The notes: generated by a model not told the origin, from the letters alone. Counted from the first letter of the stretch, positions 34,655-48,046 are shown. The stretch: DNA of 64,000 bases from Lycium barbarum (GCF_019175385.1 NC_083341.1:86082321-86146320); one strand, 5' to 3'. Numbers and translations: made by a program.

Positions 34655-34815
34655 TATAGACGCATAACCACCTGATCAGTTGGTACCAGAGCCAGTGGTG
34701 GGGCAAACCCAGTGGTAGGGCAAACCCAATGGTAGGGCAAACCCAGTGGTGGGGTGAGTGTAAAGCTTGCCTTAGGCGAATCCCACATTGGTTTAGGCAA
34801 ATCCCACATCAGTTA
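34655..34815 (+). repeat. TRIM-like insert with 18-bp tandem repeats and an extra primer-site motif
   Basis: Begins near CTGATCAGTTGGTACCAGAGCC (one base off an iMet primer site). Four copies of an 18-bp GGTGGGGCAAACCCAGT-type unit follow (34689-34755), then two GAATCCCACATTGGTTTAGG-type words. The 3' LTR copy (43583-43780) has the better primer motif TTGGTATCAGAGCC, a different number of repeats and an added CCCAAAGGGGGGTGAG repeat. It looks like a small retroelement remnant carried within the LTR. Confidence 0.6.
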
Positions 34816-35532
34816 ATATCATCCCGGACGCGGGATATATGGGGTTGAATGGAGCGTAGCCGACGCCTCGGCAATTTTATATGTTCTATTTTCTATATAT
34901 ATGAAAAAGAAATGTTTTCAAAGGAAAGCAAAGCATGCATGGCATCCGTCCTAAGAGGCACTCATATGTACAGGTTACTCTCTTATCTCATGACATGCTC
35001 TATGTTTCCATTCGGTTATCATCCATACTTGTACTCTTTATTATATTATCGTTCATGCCTTACATACTCGGTACATTACTCGTACTGACGTCCCTTCTTG
35101 TGGACGCTGCGTTTCATGCCACGCAGGTGTATACAGATGAGTAGAGGATATTGCTAGAAGATGTTCCAGCTGGATTGGCGAGCTCCATTTCCTCCCGGAG
35201 TGTTGCCGAGTCAGAGTATCTATGTTATGGTTTCTTGATTGATGTTAGAGACTTTACAGACAGAGTCACGTATATATCATGTCAGTCTTGTAAGCGGCCC
35301 TGCACGCCGATGTATCATTATGCATTATGTCACAAATTTCATATGATTATAGATTTTACTTGAGTTGAGAAAGACGAAAGGAACGTTGTTGAAAAGCTTT
35401 CATTATGCATTTCATTTCGTGATTTGAGATTCCAGTGAGACTATGAATATACTGAGAACTAGCGGGTTCGCTCGGCTCTAAGTAAGGGGTCGGGTGCCCA
35501 TCATGCCCTATCAGGAATGGGGTGTGACAAAT

Positions 35533-35544
35533 TGGTATCAGAGC
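35533..35544 (+). other. Primer binding site for tRNA-iMet
   Basis: TGGTATCAGAGC, three bases after the 5' LTR end, an intact match to the 3' end of initiator Met tRNA. Confidence 0.92.
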
Positions 35545-36994
35545 AGTTCGTCCTAGGGGTTGTCTGCAAAGTCGCGTCCGGTAGAGTCCTTTTTATGGGT
35601 GTGAAGCCGACCACACTTTTAAACAGGAGGCTGTAGGGCATCTAGGAATCATTGACCTTCTTTCTGTCTTAGATCATGCGATAGAGCCAAGTCATAGGGA
35701 ATGAGATCCGTTATACTAACCTTTGATCTCAGCAGAAGCACAGTATCGACGGGAGCAGGTGAGTGATGATATAGGAAGTCACAGAGGTAAGTTTTGATAT
35801 TTTTGTTCTTTTACCTGAAATTGGGAGCCCTGGGTGGCTGGGATATGTCGTATATATATATGCCCTGTGAGGCATTGCTGGTAATTGTTGTGTGCAGGTT
35901 TTGGATAGTAAGAATTGTAAAGGAGACTCTGCCAGAATATTTCAAAATCAGGTCATTTAGTTAAGTACATCTAACAGGAAGAAGCGTGGAAAGAAAATAT
36001 CGTAAATAGACAATAAGTGGGATGCGTTGTTTTATAGGAGTTATGGACTTGGCAAGGCATGAAGAATAATTGCGAGAAAGATGATTAGCAGTCAGAAGGA
36101 TTAAAATGGGTTACATTGGAGATTTAGTAGGAGCAAGGCCTATTGGGGGATTCAGGGAAAGTCGACAAATGAGTTTTGTTGTAGATTATTATATAAGAAT
36201 GGTGAGTGGAAATCCAAACAGGCTAATAACCGAGTATTTATAAGTAATGGCGACGAAGGTGTGTTCCCTACCATCAGGAATCTGGAAATCCAGGATGAAA
36301 GGTAGCCATACACACAGGTGAACGGTGAATATTGGGGATTGATAAGGCTAAAATAGTAATTGTTAAAGGACAGAGATGTGTTACGAGAATGTCTCGGAAT
36401 CTGTTAAGACTTCAACTTGCTCTTGATCATGTAATGAAGGTCATGCGGTGAGGTGGATGCGATTATATCAGCATTAATGCACCGGATTTCATCGAAGTTT
36501 CAAGGTTAAGCGTGCTAAGGTGAGAGAAATATTAGGATGGGTGACCCCCCTGGGAAGTGTACTAAAAGTCCTATAGATTTAGACTTAAGAGGCAAATGAG
36601 AAGCTAGAGTAGCCTAAGGGAAATTAGAGCATACGGAATGGTTGGAAACCTTAAGAGGTCGCGTAGGACGAGGCAGACTAGACCGGTGAAGACAAAGAAA
36701 GTGCATCACAGCTCTGGAATTAGGATGAGTTTGAATAGCGTTTGGAAATATTTTGTAGGCGAGATGGTAGTAATTATATATATATATATATATATACGTA
36801 TGCATATGATGTCCCATACATGGCTATATCAGCGGGTATGTGTTTCCCGACAACAAACGTTGCGGTGTATGGAAGGCATTAATCGAACAGGGTAATGAAG
36901 TTCAAGGGACAAAACAAAAGATATGGTACAAATGTTACAAGGTAAGCTGATGTTGTTTCCACTACAGGTTAGGTTTGTAGAGTTCTAATGCAAT

Positions 36995-39523
36995 TGTCAC
37001 ACCCTAATCTTGATAGGGCATGATGGGCACCCGACCCCATACTCAGAGCCGAGCAAACCCCTTTATCTCTCGTTATGTTCATAATCTCACTGGACTCTTA
37101 AGTTACGAAGTGAAATGCATAATGCAAACTTTTCAAAAACCATTCTTTTCGTCGTTCTCAAATCAAGTAAAATCTGTAATCATATGGAATTTGTAACATA
37201 ATGCATAATGGTACGTCGGCTTGCAGATCCGCTTACAAGACTGACATGCTATATACGTGACCCTGTCTGCAAAGTCTCTAACATCAATCAAGATACCATA
37301 ACATGGATACTCTGACTCGGCAACACTCCGGAAAGAAATAGAGCTCATCAATCCAGCTGGAACATCTTCTAGATATATCCTCTACTCATCTGTATACACC
37401 TGCGTGGCATGAAACGCAGGCCCCGAAGAAAAGGGGTTCAGTACGAAATATGTACTGAGCATGTAAGGCATGATGTACAGTAAGCAGAGCCATAATCGGA
37501 AAAAGAAATATAAAAAGTAAGTACACTATTCAGAATACCAAAATGCATACTTTTAAAACACAAATCATGCATGTCAATGTCATATGTCATATCCGGTCCA
37601 TTATGGGACTCGGTGAACAAAACATGGTCGCCACCCCGTCGTTGGCGCCATAACACATCATACTCCAGAATAGGGAATAACTCTGTAACCCATCATAACG
37701 CCATAACACATCATAACGCCATAACACATCATACTCCAGAGTGTGTATACATATAACGTGTCCCGGCCCTCTATTGAGGGACTCGGTGAACAATGCAGTG
37801 CAGTACGCACGAGAACGTGTCCTGGCCCGGGACTCAGTGAAAGATATATTGAGGCATGCACGAGCAGAATAGTGAGAAACCATATGCATATAAATCAATT
37901 TTAGGACTCAATAGGTAAGTACACTAATCGACAGTAGAAGGATCATAAGCACGTCTCGAGTCAATCTGAGTTTGCACAAGAAAGTTATGGACATCAGTCT
38001 TTATAGAGACCTCTACGAACGTTTCAAAGCAATCCGAGACCGCCTATGAAAGTTAGGGACATTAACCCTTATAGAACTCTTCTAGGAACAGGAACACTTT
38101 ATGCTTTACTAGTTATTCAATCATACAATAAGCTCGACTAAACTAAGTATGCTCATGTCAAGAAATGAATAAGAATCATAAACAAGCTCGGAATTCAAGA
38201 ATAAAGTTACCCCAAGGTGCATGTCATACCTTATTTAGCTCTAGGACATGCCAAAAGAAAGAAAGGGTAAGCCTTACATACCTTGCCCGCTTCTTAAGCT
38301 AATCCGAACTTAAGTCTCGGCTTTCGCAAGATCTACAACAACGTCAAAAGGTATCAAACGTTAGCTATAGGTATTTAGGAATCCGGCTCTAAGCTAGCAA
38401 TCCACCTACAGAAATTTGGGAAGCATTTTCCCTATAAATTCAACCAACCGCGAGAATTCAACTCGGCCAAATCGTCAACAACAATACCAACAACCACATT
38501 AACAACTTCAACAATTGATTCAAAATGCATTCCAACGTTAGCAAACCTTTCTACATAATTCGACGGCATTTCATTTATATCCAATTTAACCACAACAACC
38601 CAACTTACAATCTTCCAAACCCAATAAGAACAACAACGACACATTCCTCGCTTCCAAGTTCATGACTTACACCAACAACCACATGTTAACAACATCATTC
38701 ATACAAATATAAGAAACCATGCTAGCATCACATTAACTTCTACAACAATCCACAACGATTACAACTTCATTTCAAGCCATCAAACCTTCATTTTCATCAT
38801 GGAATCCATAAGAACAACAACCATAAATACTAAATAAAATCAATTCATCACATCTTACCAACATAGCCCCTATTCGGCCACAACCAACACACACATATTT
38901 CATGAATTTCATCCATTTCTACATACTACAACACTCACAAACCATCCCTAACACATAGAAAAGGAGATTAATTCTTACCTTTATCCTTTTACTTCTCAAC
39001 TTGGCTAGGGCTTACAAATTGCACAAATGAATGCTTTGCTTGCTCCAACAACTTCTCCACATTAATAAGGGCCTTCCAATTGGTTGAAATGCTAGAAGAA
39101 AATTATTTTTCTTGACCAACTCCAAGGCATCAAATTTTTCTACCCATGGCCGAATACTACTATATTTTTTTTTCTTGAAGTTTCTTGAATTGTAATGATG
39201 AAGAATATGTCTTGCTTTGGTCATCTCTATCTATATATATAATTGCTCCTACAAATATGAAGTGGACACATGCCCCCACTCATGGCTTGAGTTAATTGTC
39301 CAAGCCATGGGTGGGTCCCATTTGAGCCACACGGCCATGGTGGCTATTGTCATGAACCTTCTTGATTTTTTTTCCTTTTTACCCCTAGCCTTTCTCAATA
39401 TTTCCATACCATTAATAAACAACTTGTGTATTAAAATAAAATCGGAAGGAAAATGATAGCCTTGCCCTTAACTTATCGCGACTATCTTGAAATATCCGAA
39501 TGTACAAAATGTGGGATATAACA
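36995..39523 (-). mobile_element. Gypsy solo LTR with GCAAT target duplication
   Basis: 2529 bp. On the minus strand it starts TGTTATATCCC at 39523 and ends GGGTGTGACA at 36995, with GCAAT at 36990-36994 and 39524-39528. A minisatellite based on GGACTCGGTGAACAA and CATAACACATCATA lies at 37600-37860. Donor-like AAG|GTAAGA near 38976, microexon-like 38282-38332, acceptor-like CGCAG|GTGT near 37400. Its family matches 50471-51578. Confidence 0.93.
38282..38332 (-). other. Microexon-like segment of LTR leader (51 nt)
   Basis: On the minus strand preceded by TTGTAG and followed by CAAG|GTATGTAAGG. Purine-rich, no ATG. Confidence 0.5.
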
Positions 39524-41530
39524 GCAATGACATTTGGAAAAGAAAGAAAGTGAAAATATGGAAGGTAAGGAGATCAAAGTGTTGAAAAAGTAAAAAAAGT
39601 AAGAAACATGAGTAAGTGAAGTCTTCGAGAGAGACGACGGGCAGAGCGCGAGACTATTTGGGTAAAAATTCGAAGGTAGGCGGGTGAAAGCGATAAAGTG
39701 TGGTAGTATGGAACAAAAGAGAAATGCGTGGGGTTGGATAATAGAATTTCATAAGTATGGCTAAAATGATAGTGACCACAACGAGGAATGGGAATTAAAA
39801 GAAAGAATGGTTAGGCCTTGCGACGACGTTAAGAGATTTCCAACTCTCGAAAGATATATTTACAAAGGGATAAATGTGTAGTCATATTTATACGGTTGCC
39901 TCAGAGATAGAGAAGCTTTACAAAAAGGATAAATAAGGCAGACCATACGATGATAGAACCTCGACATTGAGAAGGTCGTGAAGGGCGGTAGATAATTATC
40001 GAAGACGATGGGTACTCGAAGACTATTGTCGTATAAGGATCTCCTTAATAAGGGGGGAAGAACATATTATATTAGACTTAAAAGGAATCACGACATTTTC
40101 AAGCTCCAGAAGAGGAAAATTTATTAGCTCGGGGCCAGAGTTCAAAACATATCGGCATATCAGGAGGATACCTGAAAGAAGTACAAACGAATTGACAATA
40201 AGTGTACCACGAGGCAGACATGAGGAGAAAGTGTGGAAGACACCTTAAGAGAATGCTTCATGCCGACATGAGCTACGATATTTCTAGAACATTGGTTGAA
40301 TCCCCCATATCGAGCAAAATTGCGCAGTACCTAAGTATGCAGCGACGTGTCCTAAAGGGTAATAAAGAGAACAAGAAAGGTCTACAAGCAAAGTTCACAA
40401 ATAATAATGGAGAAGATAACAAATTCAAAGGACACTTCGGATGACAACGGCTATTATAACGAAAGTACCAACGATTGGTAGTTTGGAAATTTTTGGAAGG
40501 AAATAAAGAACGCTGCTCCTATGAATGGAATAAAAGAGTTCACCGAATATTAAAAAATAGTTCATGGACCGCTAACTTTGCTGAACATGAGAGCATATGC
40601 TATGGAATTATATGAACTGTCAACGTGAAGCTATGCCCAACTACAATTGTAAGTAGGCCACACCGGAAAGCCAACAAGGAATAACGATTGACGAAACAAT
40701 CACCAAAATAAGGAAGTCGAAGACAAATATACTTGAGTTGCAAAAGAGTCATAATAGAAGAATTGCCGTAGTCCTATGCTTCGGGGATTGTGTTGAGAGA
40801 TGTGAGGAAAGGAAGTAAAGAAAAAGTTGTAGCAGGAGCTCAAAGATGTTGCGAGCTATGAAATTAGTTGAACTCGGATTATGAATTACCATAAGTATAA
40901 TGGTACTGTGAAGGATAGTAAAGGGTGATGAACCATTATGTATATACGTACTTTGGATCGAAGGAAGTGGTCTTGGAAAGGAACTGGGAGGAATAGTTTA
41001 AGGAACACAGCCATTATGCCCACTAGCGGCAAAGTCATGATTGGACAAATATTTAGAATGTAAGATTAAGAGGGATAGTGACAAGATGTAAAATAACAGA
41101 GAGCTGAACTAATAAACTACAGGGAGTCGATGCAGTGTATGTCTAAGATCAACAGGCATAAAAAGGATAGCCCGAGATGGTATCGAAGAGATAAACACAA
41201 AGAGTATGACGTATATGAGCAAGGTAATTTCCCACTAGCAGGGAAACAAGGAGCGAGAAAACGAGAATACTTACAGGCCGATAAATATTTATAGCACGAT
41301 AAGCAAGACTACAATACTGGAGACAAAATAAGAGCGAGGTGCTAGTTAATTTCTGATCATGTACATGAGGACAAAGAAGTGGAAGAAACTGACTGGAAGC
41401 AATGAAAGAGTTAAGGGAGGATGAGAAGAAACTGAATCAAGTTGAAGTCTAAGCAAACAGTAATCGGACCCTAAGGGAAGAATAACGGCTCTAAGGAATC
41501 AAAGATGGTGTTGTGAATTGGCAATACTGC

Positions 41531-41566
41531 AACATTCGAGGACGAATATTTCTAAAGGGGGAAGGA
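41531..41566 (+). other. Hairpin plus polypurine tract
   Basis: AACATTCGAGGACGAATATT (41531-41550, one stem mismatch) followed by the PPT AAAGGGGGAAGGA and the 3' LTR start at 41567. Confidence 0.85.
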
Positions 41567-44495
41567 TGTTACACCCTGGAAAATTTCGCGTTATCAAGAC
41601 TGTGGACGGCTTAGTATGAGCTCAAGGGAGAGCAGAGTTATACAAGGATTAGGGATGAAGATTATATTACCTGAGCATAAGAACATATATATGACATTTG
41701 AAGAATGTATGGAGTAAATGAATTAACACGGTTACTCGATGATAGCCCTCGTAACCATAAGTTGAGGTGGGGCCCACATGTCGGGATTTTGTAAGGGACA
41801 TATGAAAAGTGATATGAGTAGTACATGTGAAGTTGATCAAGTCTTAATAAGGACCCTTAAGCCAAATATGGGCATAAGCCCTCCAAAAGGATGATTTAAA
41901 GATATGTTTTCAGATGACCTGACTTGGAGGGGCCAAAACGCCATTATACGTTCGCAATTTGAAAAACCAAAAAGAATGAAAGTTTGAGATAATTGCAATA
42001 TCTTTCCAACCGTAGGTCGTGGGCCCTCATACCATATCGGGATCAAAATTTATGGCCATTTTAAGATCAGGACTCTAAGTTGCCAAAATGGCTCCGCGGG
42101 CCCCACATGAGTAAGTCGGTGGAACCGACCTAGGGGGGGGGGGTGGGTATAAATTCCCCATCAACCTCTTTTGTTCAGCATAATAAAATTCCAAAAGATC
42201 GTAGAAGTCTCTCAAAACATCTCCCAAACATTATAGTCCGATAAATCAAGAATTTATCAAGATTACGCCAAACTAGTCCGTGAAAGGTGATTGTTCTTGC
42301 TTCTACTTAAGCTTGGTGTTGGAAAAAAAGTTGAGGTGGCTGAGTTTATTCAAATATAAGGTATGCTTTTAATCCCATCTCTTGTGTTGAGTTTATTTGA
42401 AGGTCTAGCAAGCCTTAAAAATGAAAATAGTTATGGAGGAAAGGTCATAAAATGTTGTGTTGTAGTTGTTGGGTTTAGGGGCTGTTTTTAACATGTTGTG
42501 GCCATGTGGATGGACTGATTTATGCGTATAAAAATGGTATCTAACATTGTTGGTGTGTTGATGAGATTATACTCCTTGATTGGGATAGAAGAAAGTTTAT
42601 GCTGTTGTTGTATGTTGAAAAATATCGTGTGGGATGTTTATGGAATATATTGGTATGGATAATAGTGTTGTTGATGTTGGTTTTGTTGTTGTTGTTGTTG
42701 ATTGGTTGCTGAATTGTAATTTTGGGCTAGGCATATAAACAGGGGAGATTCTGTCGAAATTTCGGCAGATTATAAATGAATTTATTTGAAGGACTAAGAC
42801 AAGCATATAACAATGAGTCTAATGATTGTGTAAATCCTCTTAAATGTAGACTTGCGAGCTTGGACAAATAAGCGTAGCTAATAGGAGGTGAAACGGGTAT
42901 GTTAAGGCTCGTCCCTTTCTTTCAAAGGCATGATCCCTAGGTTATGACTTCATAAATGATTCCATATTTTCCTTGTTATCAAAGGTTAAAAGTCTAAGAT
43001 TCCAAGGCATGATTTCTTTCTTGTTAACCCGTAAATGTTTTCCAAAATATTCGTACCCTCGAAACCAAAGGTTGTGATTATGTGAGCTCTTATGATAACA
43101 ACGACGGATATGTTTTTCAGTGACAATGATAATGTCAAAAATGAGAATATTATTATGATGACTATGATGAGAAAGGTTTTATGTTTAAAGGTTCCAAGTT
43201 TACGATTTCAACAACGATATGAGAATTTTGAGCTATTTATTGATTTCTCAATTTATTCATTGATGGTGACTTTATTTCTAAATCTTCCAAAGTATATGAA
43301 TTGTCGCCTTAGGAGATTTATGATCTTATTCTATGTTCTCTTAATGTCATTCCTCATTGATAGTCTCACCTCATAATAGTTGTTCCTTCAAGGCGAGACA
43401 AAGCGACCATGATTATTCCATAATGTAATCGAAGGTTACCGACCTTACGTCACTCCGATAGATACATGACTTTCTTTGGGCTCACATGCATGCTGCTTAT
43501 ATGTATATGATATATGTATATGTATACGGGGAATATGGGGAAAAAAGGGACACATGTTACGCTATAGATGTGTAACCACCTGATCAGTTGGTATCAGAGC
43601 CGGTGGTGGGGGCAAACCCAGTGGTGGGGCAAACCCAAAGGTGGGGCAAACCCAGTGGTGGGGCAAACCCAGCAAGAACGTTGAGTCCCAAAGGGGGGTG
43701 AGGCTGAGTCCCAAAGGGGGGTGAGTGTAAGGCTTGTCTTACGAGAATCCCACATTGGTTTAGGCGAATCCCACATCAGTTAATATCATCCCGGACGCGG
43801 GATATATGGGGTTGAACGGAGCGTAGCCGACGCCTCGGAAATTTTATATGTTCTATTTTCTATATATATGAAAAAGAAATGTTTTCAAAGGAAAGCTAAG
43901 CATGCATGGCATCCGTCCTAAGAGGCACTCATATGTACAGGTTACTCTCTTATCTCATGACATGCTCTATGTTTCCATTCGATTATCATCCATACTTGTA
44001 CTCTTTATTATATTATCGTTCATGCCTTACATACTCGGTACATTACTCGTACTGACGTCCCTTCTTGTGGACGCTGCGTTTCATGCCACGCAGGTGTATA
44101 CAGATGAGTAGAGGATATTGCTAGAAGATGTTCCAGCTGGATTGGCGAGCTCCATTTCCTCCCGGAGTGTTGCCGAGTCAGAGTATCTATGTTATGGTTT
44201 CTTGATTGATGTTAGAGACTTTACAGACAGAGTCACGTATATAGCATGTCAGTCTTGTAAGCGGCCCTGCACGCCGATGTATCATTATGCATTATGTTAC
44301 AAATTTCATATGATTACAGATTTTACTTGATTTGAGAAAGACGAAAGGAACGTTGTTGAAAAGCTTTCATTATGCATTTCATTTCGTGATTTGAGATTCC
44401 AGTGAGACTATGAATATACTGAGAACTAGCCGGTTCGCTCGGCTCTAAGTAAGGGTCGGTTGCCCATCATGCCTTATCAGGAATGGGGTGTGACA
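41567..44495 (+). mobile_element. 3' LTR of the large gypsy element
   Basis: 2929 bp, same module order as the 5' LTR. It is longer mainly through extra repeats in the TRIM-like segment (43583-43780). TATA-like box at 42148-42155, donor-like AAG|GTATGC at 42360, microexon-like 42850-42896. Confidence 0.9.
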
Positions 44496-44569
44496 AATTG
44501 GTATCAGAGCAGTTCGTCCTAGGGGTTGTCTGCAAAGTCGTGTCCGGTAGAGTCCTGTTTATGGGTATG
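44496..44569 (+). mobile_element. Second primer site and leader start beyond the 3' LTR
   Basis: An intact TGGTATCAGAGC primer site and about 70 bp matching 35530-35605 follow the 3' LTR. A normal insertion has target DNA here. The LTR therefore also acts as the 5' LTR of a second, now truncated, element copy. Homology breaks at about 44570. Confidence 0.85.
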
Positions 44570-45738
44570 AATTCGCACAACTTAAGAATGCCCCTTCGGG
44601 CTTAAGAGGTCAAAGAACTCAGGATATCCTATATCTAGGAATGGATTCATTATGGATATCGTTACGCTTCACACTTGTCGTAGATCATGCCAAAAAGAAG
44701 GAAAGGATAGCCTTAACATACCTGGAAGCTCGCTTCTCGACTTTCCAACCTACCTCCTATCTTGAAATCTACATATAAAACCATTCATTCTATTGTTAGG
44801 CTCGTTGTTATATACTTATCCTAAGCCTCCAAATAAATGTTTCTAGAATCTGTCGAAATTTCGGCAGCATCTCCTTTATTTATATGCCTAGCCCAAAATC
44901 TCAATTCAGCAGCCAACAACAACAACAACAATACCAACATCAACAACAATATTATCAACACCAATATGTACCATAAAATAGCCCACATATTGTTTTCCAA
45001 CTTCCATAACTAACCAACTTACTACACAATTATGTAATGACTTATCTCCGTAAATAAGTCTTAAATAATACCAAAAGAGAAATATTCATACCTTCTTTCT
45101 TGTTAAGACCGCAATATCCTCAATATCCATGCTAAAATCCACCGCAAAACAACACTAGAATCACAACGATGCGTTACCCGGACCTAAACTACTACTCCAC
45201 TACTTGAAAATTGCTCACTTTTTGTTTTCCTCACTCTCTCTCCTCAATTTCTGGAATTTTCTAGAAAAATCTGATGGAAAAAGAGGGTTATTACCCTTTA
45301 TATAGGGGTCAAATTCGGGTCGGGGTAACTGTAGCAAGTCGGTTACTGTAGCAAGTCGGTTACTGTAGCACGCGTTTCTGCTCTGTCAGCTGAACTTGTA
45401 ACTTCCATAATTCTCTACTCCGAAGTCCAATCGATGAGCGGTTTATTGCGTTGGAAACTAGACTAGACGAACTGCATTTTGGGATTTTGTTTCACCTTAA
45501 AACACTTCATATGCTAAGAGATATTCGTCCCCCAAGTTGGACAAAAATTGCTCCTCATATTTTCTCCAAAGTCCGACAAACTTAATTTCCTTGATTCACT
45601 TGCCCGCCAATCCTTTCGGTACTTCTCATACATGATCTTAAACCCTTACAACCATAAAATAGGAACATATCGCTTCAGTGTTCCCAATTAAGCTATTAAC
45701 ACCTACGAAACTCAACGTCCGAATTGCGAGGTGTAACA
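44570..45738 (-). mobile_element. Gypsy LTR fragment, 5' part
   Basis: On the minus strand it starts TGTTACACCTCG at 45738. It has the conserved U3 block (45410-45475), a triple 16-bp GTTACTGTAGCAAGTCG repeat (45325-45375), TATA at 45297-45304, donor-like AAG|GTATGA near 45089 and microexon-like 44722-44768. No PPT precedes the LTR start, so this side is not the internal end of its own element. The 3' part is cut at 44570. Confidence 0.82.
45297..45304 (-). promoter_or_regulatory. TATA box of gypsy LTR fragment
   Basis: TATATAAA on the minus strand, about 435 bp into the LTR and just downstream of the triple 16-bp repeat. Confidence 0.6.
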
Positions 45739-46983
45739 TTATCTTAGTCCATTATTTACTTCGAGTGCCATGATACTCAATCCTTCTCTATTTCTTCCTT
45801 ACCAAACCTCCCATAACTCCCTGAAACTTCGAATGAAACCTTCCTTCGAGTCCTATCTCCCAACCTTTACCTTGATATACGTATGACTGTCTGGCTACGT
45901 CCATTGTTTAATCGTTCCTTTACTTCTCGCTCTGCTTGTATAATACCCTTGACAATATAATCTATATGATAAGAAGGCCCTCGTCAATATCTAGCTCATT
46001 GAGCGTCATACATCGTTGTTTTACGTTTTTAACCAATCATATTCCTTTTTGACTTTAGGCATCATCATCCTTATAACCGATACTCTTTTCCGTTTTCGTA
46101 CTTCCTATTTCACCTATTTTTGCTCTTAAATCATTGGCATATTTATACTCAAGGATCATATTTAAACATATACATAACCTTTCCACCTTGGGGGGAAAAA
46201 CACAACTCCCATCTAATCATATCAATGTCTCATTAATAAAACACTTCTATGGTTGATAACCACCCACAATATAACTACTATCCTTTGCTATTACCCAACT
46301 GAAAATCCCATTGACCTTCTCTTCTTTTTAAGTCTCATTAGAATACTTCAAAATTTATCTCAACAGAATTGCATATAATATATCAATACCGCCCTCAAGG
46401 ATGTACAAACAATGCTACCACAATAATTGTTCCTGGCGTCATCACTCATCCCCTTGTACTATACTATCCTCCCTTACTTACAAGTCATTCATATCTTACT
46501 GATTCCTCTTAATACCCATCATTCATAATTATGTACATATAGCCTCTTCATCGAACTATGTTCCCTACACATGCCCTTCCAGATTAATCATACTTTTGCC
46601 CTATTAGCAAAACATGTCTTTTTTTTCCACCGTACTATCAACATATTGAAAATTTTAACCCATCGTCTAACTACAGATTCCACTCTAGGTTCCTCTTTAA
46701 TATTACGCCTCTTCCTTCCCCCGTCATCATTGCAATCCTTCAATCACCTGTAGTCCTTTCTGAAGGAGTCATCTTTAAACTGTAAAACAATAGAGGTCAG
46801 GGTTGAAGATTTCTACCCTATGACTCAGCTCTATAGCACGATCTAGGATACAAAGAAGGGTAACCATCCTAAATGCCCTGCAGCTTGCTGTTTATAAGTG
46901 TGGTGCACTTCACACCCATAAACAAGACTCTACTAGATACGGCTCGTAGACAACCCTAGGACGAACTGCTCTGATACCAAGTT
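45739..46983 (-). other. Non-coding gypsy interior and primer site
   Basis: CT-rich on the plus strand, so purine-rich in element sense, with no coding motif. On the minus strand the iMet primer site TGGTATCAGAGC lies at 46968-46979, followed by the GTCCTAGGG and AGAGTCTTG leader words seen after the other primer sites. It is the 5' internal part of a minus-strand element whose LTR ends at 46984. Confidence 0.75.
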
Positions 46984-48046
46984 TGTCATGCCCCAAATCT
47001 GGAGAGGCGTAACCGGCACCTGGTGCCACACTCGGCCCGAGCGAACCACTCTATACCTGTAACTGTAACTCTGGATGGATAACCCTCTACTTAGGTCGAT
47101 AGGACATATTTGCACACAGATAATACTAACTGACCGACAAGGCCATAATGTGGATAAACATAAACACTGACTATCTCATCTGAACTAGGCACACACACCC
47201 AAAACATATATATATCTGAGCAAGCTGTCGAGGCTGCTATGATCATACAAAACCACCAATACTGAAATAGGCATATACAAGTTGGCCAGGCTATCACACT
47301 TCACACTATATATAGGACTTGTCTACAAGCCTCTAAAGAAACATAACTGAATCATGGACGAGATAGGGCCCCGACACACCCGTCATGTCTATAAACACAA
47401 GAAGAAGACTCCCCATAGACCTGGAAACTCCGAACAAAGGGGAGCTCACCAATCAGCTGATATCAAGTTCTGTCTACTGAGGAGGTCTTTCAGTCTGTCT
47501 ATCTATACCTATAAGCATGAATGCAGCGCCCTCGAAAAAGGGTCGTCAATATGAAATAATGTACCGAGTATGTAAGGCAATAGATAACTGAAACTGAATT
47601 ATAACTGAATCTGAAATACACAAATCTGTTGAAATAAACAAGGATTAAGGAAACCTGAGAAGTACATCTATCTGCCTCTACTCAACTGACAAGCAAACTA
47701 TACTATTGAGTCTACCCAGCCACATCTGAGGCTCGGTGCGAACTACCCGACCATGCGTGGCTCGGTGCATCTCTACCCGGCCATAAATGGCTCAGTCCAA
47801 ACTCTACCTGGTTGTCAGAGGCTCAGTGCATCTCTACTCAGCCATATATGACTCGGTGCAATCTCTACCCGGCCATCGGAGGCTTGGTACCGTTCTTTAA
47901 TAACAACCCCACATGCTATCAACAACATCTATACCAACCTATCATAATTTCATTACACAATCACGAGAGCTAACACTGAAAATACTCCTGACATAGGACC
48001 AATCTAATAATGACAATGTAATTCTAAAGAAATGGAAGTGCAATTC
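46984..48046 (-). mobile_element. Gypsy LTR fragment, 3' part, with minisatellite
   Basis: On the minus strand it ends GGGGCATGACA at 46984, next to the primer site, so it was a 5' LTR. It has the ATTCATGC acceptor-like module near 47510 and a minisatellite at 47690-47890 (about six units near 32 bp around CTCGGTGCA...CTCTACCCGGCCAT). The upstream part was displaced by insertion of the next LTR at 48047. Confidence 0.8.

Larger units (their letters stand above)
32659..35529 (+). mobile_element. 5' LTR of the large non-autonomous gypsy element
   Basis: 2871 bp, TGTTACACCCTGG to GGGGTGTGACA. Modules in order: block ending AAAAGTTATGGCC (33070-33150), CG-rich segment (33181-33241), TATA (33243-33250), donor-like AAG|GTATGT at 33456, microexon-like 33943-33989, TRIM-like tandem segment (34655-34815), acceptor-like CGCAG|GTGT at 35126. 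No coding content. Confidence 0.9.
35545..41530 (+). other. Non-coding interior of the large gypsy element
   Basis: Excluding the solo LTR at 36995-39523, about 3.4 kb of purine-rich sequence with no frame over 80 codons. Near 35870-35945 is a block (GTGTGCAGGTTTTGGAT and GACTCTGCCAGAATATTTC) equivalent to the 3'-untranslated block of coding relatives. A (TA)n run lies at 36775-36796. The interior resembles 13471-16878. No gene seen. Confidence 0.6.
32659..44495 (+). mobile_element. Large non-autonomous Ty3/gypsy element (two LTRs, no pol)
   Basis: 5' LTR 32659-35529, intact iMet primer site 35533-35544, non-coding purine-rich interior (35545-36994 and 39529-41530) split by a solo LTR, hairpin 41531-41550, PPT 41554-41566, 3' LTR 41567-44495. 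The LTRs are highly similar by eye. The internal region has no recognisable gag or pol. After the 3' LTR the sequence continues as primer site again instead of target DNA. Confidence 0.87.

Noticed and set aside
34935..44330. Paired frames at 34935-35363 and 43902-44330
   Set aside because: Duplicate because they lie in the two LTRs of the same element. No known domain; they cross the conserved 3' module.
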